DNA of 64,000 nt from Zoroaster sp. YZ-2022 (Eukaryota > Echinodermata > Asteroidea > Forcipulatida > Zoroasteridae), in NCBI GenBank assembly GCA_029582265.1, contig CM055823.1, positions 23,385,290 to 23,449,289 of the forward strand, in the 5' to 3' direction. The notes under the pieces are model-generated. The model was given only the letters and a program-made list of their open reading frames with translations, made no database searches and was not told the origin of the DNA. The position numbers and the translations under genes are program-made. Of the stretch, positions 59,631 to 64,000 are shown one piece after another. Within the stretch, counting starts at the first letter, position 1. Each line of letters starts with the position of its first letter.

Positions 59631-60955
59631 TCAGTCTAGCTGGTTGTTTCCGGGTTTGTTCATTTGGGGTTTGTGCCATGGTAGGTATAGTCTGGTTTTG
59701 CGGAGTGTTGGTGGGTGCTGTTTGTGGGTTTTGACATAAGCATCCACGCGAATGGGTACCTTTTTGAATCGAGACGAGTTGCGAGTGATTGTGTGACCAC
59801 TTGCTGTTGCTGTCAACATGCTACCATTTTTAGCGGACACGACATGTGGCTGGGGGTCAAATGGTGTGGAGAGCTTGTTAGGGCGGTGGTAAAATTTGAC
59901 TAACACTGTATCACCCACTTGCACATTGGGTGTGTCGGAGCTAGCTCCCAAACGGCGATCAGTGTATTGTTTTTGTTTGAACTTTGCGCGCTGGTCGTTA
60001 TCCCTGGCGGTGGCGTCGGATGTAGATGTTGTGTTCGGATCAACCTGTGGCAGGCGTGTGCGAGGTGTGCGTCCAAACATTAGTTGGAAGTGGGATAGGC
60101 CAGTAGATGGGTGTGGGGTGGCGCGGTATTGCCGAAGGAATTTGTGTAATTCCTGTTTCCATGGTTTGCATTCGAGGTGAGCAGCACGGACGATCTTCAT
60201 GAGCAGTTTGTTGAATGCTTCGGCTTGGGCGTTGACCCGGGACCAATGTGGTGTAATGCGTCTGTGTTCAAATCCACTGTAATTTGCGAATTGTGCGAAT
60301 GCATGGGAGTTGAATGGACTCCCATTGTCAGTTTTGATGACTTTGCAGTAGCCAAGAGTGGAGAGATCTTTGTCCAAGACGGGTATGACTGTAGTCGATG
60401 AAACGGATTTCACAATTTCAACGATTGGGTATCGTGAGTATTCATCTATGAGGACCATTAGGTATTCCCCACTGGGTAGCGGGCCGCAGAAGTCCATGCT
60501 GAGGTGTTGCCACGCTCCTGGCGGCATTGGTGACATGCGTAGTGGTTCGAATGGTCCCTTGGCTGGTGTAGCTGCTTGGCATGCGAGGCAGTTGCGTACG
60601 GTGTTCTCAACTTTTTCGTTTATCCCTGGGAACCATACTTTCGAGCGTATCATTGCTTTTGTTTTGGCCATTCCTTGGTGGCCTTCGTGAGCGAGGGAAA
60701 CTGCGAGCTCGCGGAGTGTTGCGGGGATGACAATCTTGTCATGTCGTAGTAATATGTTAGCTGTGTGACATGACAGTTCATCCCTTATGTTGCGCAGCTG
60801 TAGTAGATCATTTGTAGAGACAGTGGGGTCTGTCATTGTATCAAGCTCGAACCAGCGTCCTGTCCGGAGGAGCTCCATTGCTTTCTGGAGTGTAGGGTCG
60901 TTGGCTGTAGCAGTCTTAATATCATCAATGGTCATTGCTCGCGGTACTGAAGTCG
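59631..60955 (-). CDS. pol: Ty3/gypsy integrase (3' part of pol)
   Basis: Minus-strand frame of about 440 codons. It opens with TSVPRAMTIDDIKTATANDP, the usual lead-in to the integrase. The zinc-binding HHCC part is LAVSLAHEGHQGMAKTKAMI to NCLACQAA. The DDE core shows MDFCGPLPSGEYLMVLIDEY (first Asp), VIKTDNGSPFNS (second Asp) and NAQAEAFNKLLMK (Glu). A C-terminal chromatin/DNA-binding part has VGDTVLVKFYHRPNKLSTPF and a stop at 59631. It resembles Mag-like gypsy pol of marine animals. The frame appears intact, but pol is cut off from its upstream half by the Ngaro insertion at about 60955-60970. Confidence 0.9.
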
Positions 60956-60972
60956 ATCCCCTGCGGGGTTTG

Positions 60973-61882
60973 GCACCATCCACTATTGCCACGTATGTTG
61001 CCGGTGTGGGGTTTTATCACAAGTTGCATGGCCATCCAGATCCCACCAATGATTTTGTGGTTTCTAAGTTGTTAGAAGGTTGTCGCCGGGATCGTAGGAA
61101 TTTTGATCAGCGGACACCTATAACAATGCCCATTCTTATTCGTATTTTGGGAGCCTTACCACATATTTGTGCATCCCGTTTTGAGGAGTTGTTATTTAGA
61201 GCAGCAATGTTGTGTGCGTTTTTTGGTTTCATGAGAGTGGGTGAATTTACGGCTGATACTAAGACCTCCCTTCAGGAATCGGTCCTCTTATTGTCTGATG
61301 TTACATTTGGCAAGTTAGGTGATGATTGTGAGTCCATGCTCATTTCATTTCGCACTTGCAAGACCAATCACTCTGGTATCCCTCTTGTCATTAGGTTGGT
61401 TTGTGCAGCTGATATTTATATTTGCCCTGTTACAGCATTGCGTGAGTTTGTTAAGGTTCACCCCATGGGGTGTGCGGCATTTGTATGTGTTGCCAGACCC
61501 AGGTGGCTTCTCTGCATCATAGATGTCATGTACATGTTCACCTCCATAGTGCAGCAACAGTGCCTTTTGGCGGTTGTCGTCCTGTATGTCTAGTGCCACG
61601 AATAAGTTCTCTAGACGTTTCAGCCACTTTTCCCATCTTAATAGTGAACCCCTCACACGCTATCAGTTTAATGCGGTATTGCAGGAGGCACTGGTGTTTT
61701 GTGGTCTTGGGGATTTACACATTCGTGCGCATTCTTTTCGCATTGGGGCGGCTACTGTGGCTCATGACATGGGGGTTTCTCTTTCTGATATCCAGCGTAT
61801 GGGTCGGTGGCGTTCTGATGCTGCACTTACTTACATTAGGCCTGTGGCATTGTGTGCTTTGCCAGGCATTACCTTGGATTAA
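60973..61882 (+). pseudogene. Tyrosine recombinase of Ngaro copy 2, split by a 145-bp insert
   Basis: The first part, 60973-61488, reads LAPSTIATYVAGVGFYHKLH, SKLLEGCRRDRRNFDQRTPI and FFGFMRVGEFTADTK (catalytic Arg), ending GCAAFVC. The second part, 61634-61882, begins HLNSEPLTRYQFNAVLQEAL and carries HSFRIGAATVAHD (H-x-x-R) and GRWRSDAALTYIRP (nucleophile Tyr). The alignment with copy 1 (FFCHFDGTPLTRYQFN) shows the parts should be adjacent. The 145 intervening bases shift the frame by one. The N-terminal 50-60 residues are also missing. The enzyme is dead. Confidence 0.85.
61489..61633 (-). pseudogene. gag: Antisense gypsy gag fragment inside the recombinase
   Basis: On the minus strand this segment reads WEKWLKRLENLFVALDIQDD then NRQKALLLHYGGEHVHDIYD, a standard stretch of Ty3/gypsy Gag (WxxWxxRFENYL...ALLLHYxGEEVxDIxD). 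It is on the same strand as the surrounding gypsy pol and has sharp edges against the recombinase sequence. No flanking duplication was seen. It may be filler DNA captured during repair or a template switch during reverse transcription. Confidence 0.75.
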
Positions 61883-61908
61883 ATGGTATTTGTATTTGGT
61901 TTTTACAG

Positions 61909-62447
61909 GTAACCATTCGGGTGATGTGTGGATTGTTGGCGATTCCCTGGTCCGGTGGGCCCAGCGGCCGTTGGGTGTATCTGTACCAGTGTGGTGGAGG
62001 GGGAGAAGTGGGGCACGTTTGTCTGACCTCAGTTCTATGATTTCGTCAATGCCTGCCAATGCGCCTTCCCCTGCTGTTCTAATTGTTCATTTGGGTACCA
62101 ATGATTTACTTAGTATTGATGTTTTTTCTGTTCGGCAATCTATTTCCATTTTTATGGGTGACCTCAAGGCTCAATTTCCTGACACAATTATTTGCTGGTC
62201 CGATATTTTGCCTCGGGTTTTTTATTTTGGCGCCCGATCCCAGAAGGCCATGGAACAGCAGCGCAAGGTCATCAACAGGTGGGCTCGGGCTTGTAGTCGT
62301 AGGATTGGGTGTCAGGTTTTGAGCCATCCACAGTTTGCTTGGACAGATTTGTCCCTTTACCGGTTTGATGGCATACATCTGTCAGAAGCTGGCAATGCCG
62401 TCTTTTGTAGTGACATGGCTGCTTGTATTAATGGTCTGTCAAGGTAA
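61909..62447 (+). CDS. SGNH/GDSL hydrolase domain of Ngaro copy 2
   Basis: Same family as the hydrolase of copy 1, with VWIVGDSLVRWAQRPLG (Ser), IVHLGTNDLLSIDVFSVRQS (Asn), CWSDILPRVFYFGARSQKAM and RFDGIHLSEAGNAVF (Asp, His). The frame is intact and is also open upstream to 61470 across the gag insert, which is fortuitous. TTGGTTTTTACAG at 61896-61908 precedes the domain and has the same phase as the acceptor-like site in copy 1 (the split codon is xGT in both). Intact catalytic residues in a copy whose recombinase is broken suggest the insertion is recent or that decay has been random. Confidence 0.82.
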
Positions 62448-62474
62448 TTTTCCTTGTGCTTGTCCTTTTTCTTG

Positions 62475-62495
62475 GGGCGCGCTCTTGCGCGTTTG
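62475..62495 (+). other. Conserved GC hairpin, Ngaro copy 2
   Basis: GGGGCGCGCTCTTGCGCG forms the same short GC stem as 47085-47106, about 30 bp after the hydrolase stop. Confidence 0.5.
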
Positions 62496-62624
62496 GCAGT
62501 TTTTTGCAGAAAAATGACAGTCAATGTTACAATTTAACGCTTCAAACATGTAGCTCTAGTTTCAATTGTAGCAGGTTTAGTTTTATCAGGTAGTTTAACT
62601 TTAAGAGCCATTGGTCGGGACATT

Positions 62625-62990
62625 TATATAGTGCCCTTCGGTTTCGGAGGGGCTAGGTTACCTATCCCCACGTACATTCCGACTTGGGGAAATTCAAAGG
62701 TTTTATTAGGTAAATGATATTCTACACTTTTAGTTTCGTTGGGGTGCGAAACTTTTTAACACTGCCTCTCGGTTTCGGGAGGGCAAGCTTACCTGTATCT
62801 GTCCCCTCGTATTTTCCAACTTGGGGAAAATTACAATGTTTAATTAGGTAAAGGGTACTCTACACTTTTAGTATTGTTAGGGTTGTAAACCTTTTAACGC
62901 TAGTGCCTCTCGGTTTCGGGGGGGCTAGCTTCATGTACATGTCCCCTTGTACTTTCCGACTTGGGGAAAGTCCAATATTTTATAGGTCTT
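62625..62990 (+). repeat. Three tandem copies of a ~137-bp unit
   Basis: CCTCTCGGTTTCGGGRGGGC-like starts at about 62630, 62765 and 62907, each followed by a GTCCCC...TTCCRACTTGGGGAAA block and TTTATTAGGTAAA...TACTCTACACTTTTAGT. It lies in the 3' untranslated part of Ngaro copy 2 and is absent from copy 1. Confidence 0.85.
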
Positions 62991-63144
62991 AATATAATCT
63001 ACTGATGTTTGTATATTTACATACTTTTACATTAGTAATACTAAGGCAAGGTGCGTATATGTATATTGTGGAGGTCATGTAAATGACCCGTATCTGGGTC
63101 GGGCGACCCAGCATGTTCATGTAAGTGTTGTGTTGTGAATTTTA

Positions 63145-63312
63145 TGGGCGAAGTAGTCCATCGGGCGAGGTAGTCCGTTATATGTTGGTAAGGGCGAGGT
63201 AGTCCTTGGTGTGGCCACTATTTTGTTTATGGGCGAGATAGTCCATAATTTATGTTAAATGGGCGAGGTAGTCCATAATTTATGTAAGTGGGCGAGGTAG
63301 TCCATGATGTGA
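63145..63312 (+). repeat. Minisatellite GGGCGAGGTAGTCC (~15-40 bp spacing)
   Basis: Seven imperfect GGGCGAGGTAGTCC units, the last three with CATAATTTATGT between them. It occupies the same position before the 3' block as the GGTCTGGTGTACCC minisatellite of copy 1. Confidence 0.85.
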
Positions 63313-63330
63313 TGTTTTGTGTGTCTGTTT

Positions 63331-63450
63331 AGCCGGTTTGCCCTGTGTTCGGTATCCGGCTCCTTGCCAGGGTAATTTCTTTGATTGCATTTGTTAAGGT
63401 TGTGTTGTGAAAAAATTAATGCAGTTTTTAGCTGTGGCGGAAATGTCAAA
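63331..63450 (+). repeat. 3' terminal block of Ngaro copy 2
   Basis: GCCGGTTTGCCC, GGTATCCGGC, AAAAATTAATGCAGTTTTTA and CTGTGGC match copy 1 (47611-47673) in order, with about 45 extra bases in the middle. The gypsy reading resumes about 25 bp further right. Confidence 0.55.
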
Positions 63451-63469
63451 ATTTGGTTGGTCCCCAATG

Positions 63470-64000
63470 TTATTGTCTGAGTATAATGTTCAGCGATTCT
63501 CTGTTCGTGGGATGTAGCTTGTGTATCCTTGTGAGGGTGGCGAGATATGTAATCAGCTGGGTTTTCGCTTCCTGGCTGATATTGTATTGTGAACTTGTAT
63601 GGTTGTAGACGAAGGCCCCACCGTTCAATCCGTAAAGGGGGGCGTGGTTTCTGCCAAATGTTAACGAGTGGCTTGTGATCCGTGATCACTGTGAAGTGTG
63701 GTGTTCCACGAATGTACATATCAAAGTGTTCACATGCCCATACGATTGCGAGGGCTTCGCGTTCCGTCTGGCTGTATCTGGACTCAACGGGCGTGAGAGC
63801 GCGACTGGAATATGCAACGACATCCCCGTCCTGTGTAAGTATAGCCCCTAGTCCGACAGGGCTTGCGTCTACTGCAATTGCAATGTCCTTTCGGAGATCG
63901 AAGTAAGCAACGTTCGCGTTCTCCTTGAGTGCGCTTTTGAGCGTATCGAAGGCATTTTGTTGTTCATGTGACCAGTTCCAGCTGTAATCTTTCCTGGTCA
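63470..64000 (-). CDS. pol: Ty3/gypsy RNase H (pol, continues beyond the window)
   Basis: The minus-strand frame is open from the window edge (codon start at 63998). It reads HEQQNAFDTLKSALKENANV (end of the RT connection), then RNase H with IAVDASPVGLGAIL (first Asp), YSQTEREALAIVWACEHF (Glu) and VITDHKPLVNIW (Asp), followed by QYQPGSENPADYISRHP. After AEHYTQ (about 63480) gypsy homology stops where the Ngaro insert begins. The frame happens to remain open to 63255 through Ngaro sequence, giving a meaningless tail. The rest of pol and gag should lie to the right. Confidence 0.88.

Larger units (their letters stand above)
60960..63475 (+). mobile_element. Ngaro-like element copy 2, 5'-truncated, nested in gypsy pol
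   Basis: Between the gypsy RNase H (63.5 kb rightward) and integrase (60.96 kb leftward), both minus strand, lies 2.5 kb of plus-strand Ngaro sequence. It starts within the recombinase at LAPSTIATYVAG (the position of FAPSTIANYVSG in copy 1) and has no Gag, RT or RNase H. It continues through the hydrolase, GC hairpin, tandem repeats and the 3' terminal block. It is related to, but clearly diverged from, copy 1. Confidence 0.82.

Overview
This is animal nuclear DNA that is poor in genes and packed with repeats. It has spliceosomal exon signals, tRNA-derived SINEs, LINE, Ty3/gypsy and tyrosine-recombinase retrotransposons, several terminal-inverted-repeat DNA transposons and three long tandem arrays. 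The combination of Ngaro-type elements with an SGNH hydrolase, a CR1/L2-like LINE with a 2A-like motif, a TTAA/AGGG Kolobok-like element and single-repeat LRR exons fits a marine invertebrate deuterostome (echinoderm, hemichordate or amphioxus). This is inference from element content; no diagnostic host gene is complete here.

Layout. 372-5040 and 54839-58690 are two direct copies of one diverged segment, each carrying the same SINE and each with its own insertions and deletions. 4.1-8.05 kb holds three nested or neighbouring DNA transposons with clear target-site duplications: 4121-4577, 5243-5925 and 6010-8046. 8.9-14.7 kb has one good 72-bp LRR exon, decayed relatives of it and LINE scraps. 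15.34-28.75 kb is a highly homogeneous satellite of about 70 monomers of about 192 bp. It runs directly into the 3' end of a nearly intact piggyBac transposase gene (28.6-30.2 kb, minus strand). A 0.52-kb palindrome and a possible acidic first exon lie upstream of that gene. 33.77-39.23 kb is a second satellite (73 bp, about 75 copies). 41.98-47.68 kb is a nearly full-length Ngaro-like element (Gag, RT-RNase H, tyrosine recombinase, SGNH hydrolase). 48.13-49.11 kb is a 57-bp minisatellite. 50.5-54.2 kb is a frameshifted LINE. 56.96-57.76 kb is simple sequence. 59.04 kb to the window end is a minus-strand Ty3/gypsy element whose pol gene is split by a second, 5'-truncated Ngaro copy.

Main result. 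Each satellite monomer, read on the minus strand, contains the C-terminal cysteine-rich zinc-binding domain of the adjacent piggyBac transposase plus its stop codon and 3' flank. The 13-kb array therefore appears to be a satellite born from the 3' end of a piggyBac transposon, and the parent gene is still attached at its edge. Other notable points are a 145-bp antisense gypsy gag fragment inserted exactly inside the second tyrosine recombinase, a splice-acceptor-like site in the same phase before the hydrolase of both Ngaro copies, and conserved 3' structures shared by those copies.

No rRNA gene, functional tRNA gene, CRISPR array or complete host protein gene could be supported. All coordinates of repeat edges were read by eye.
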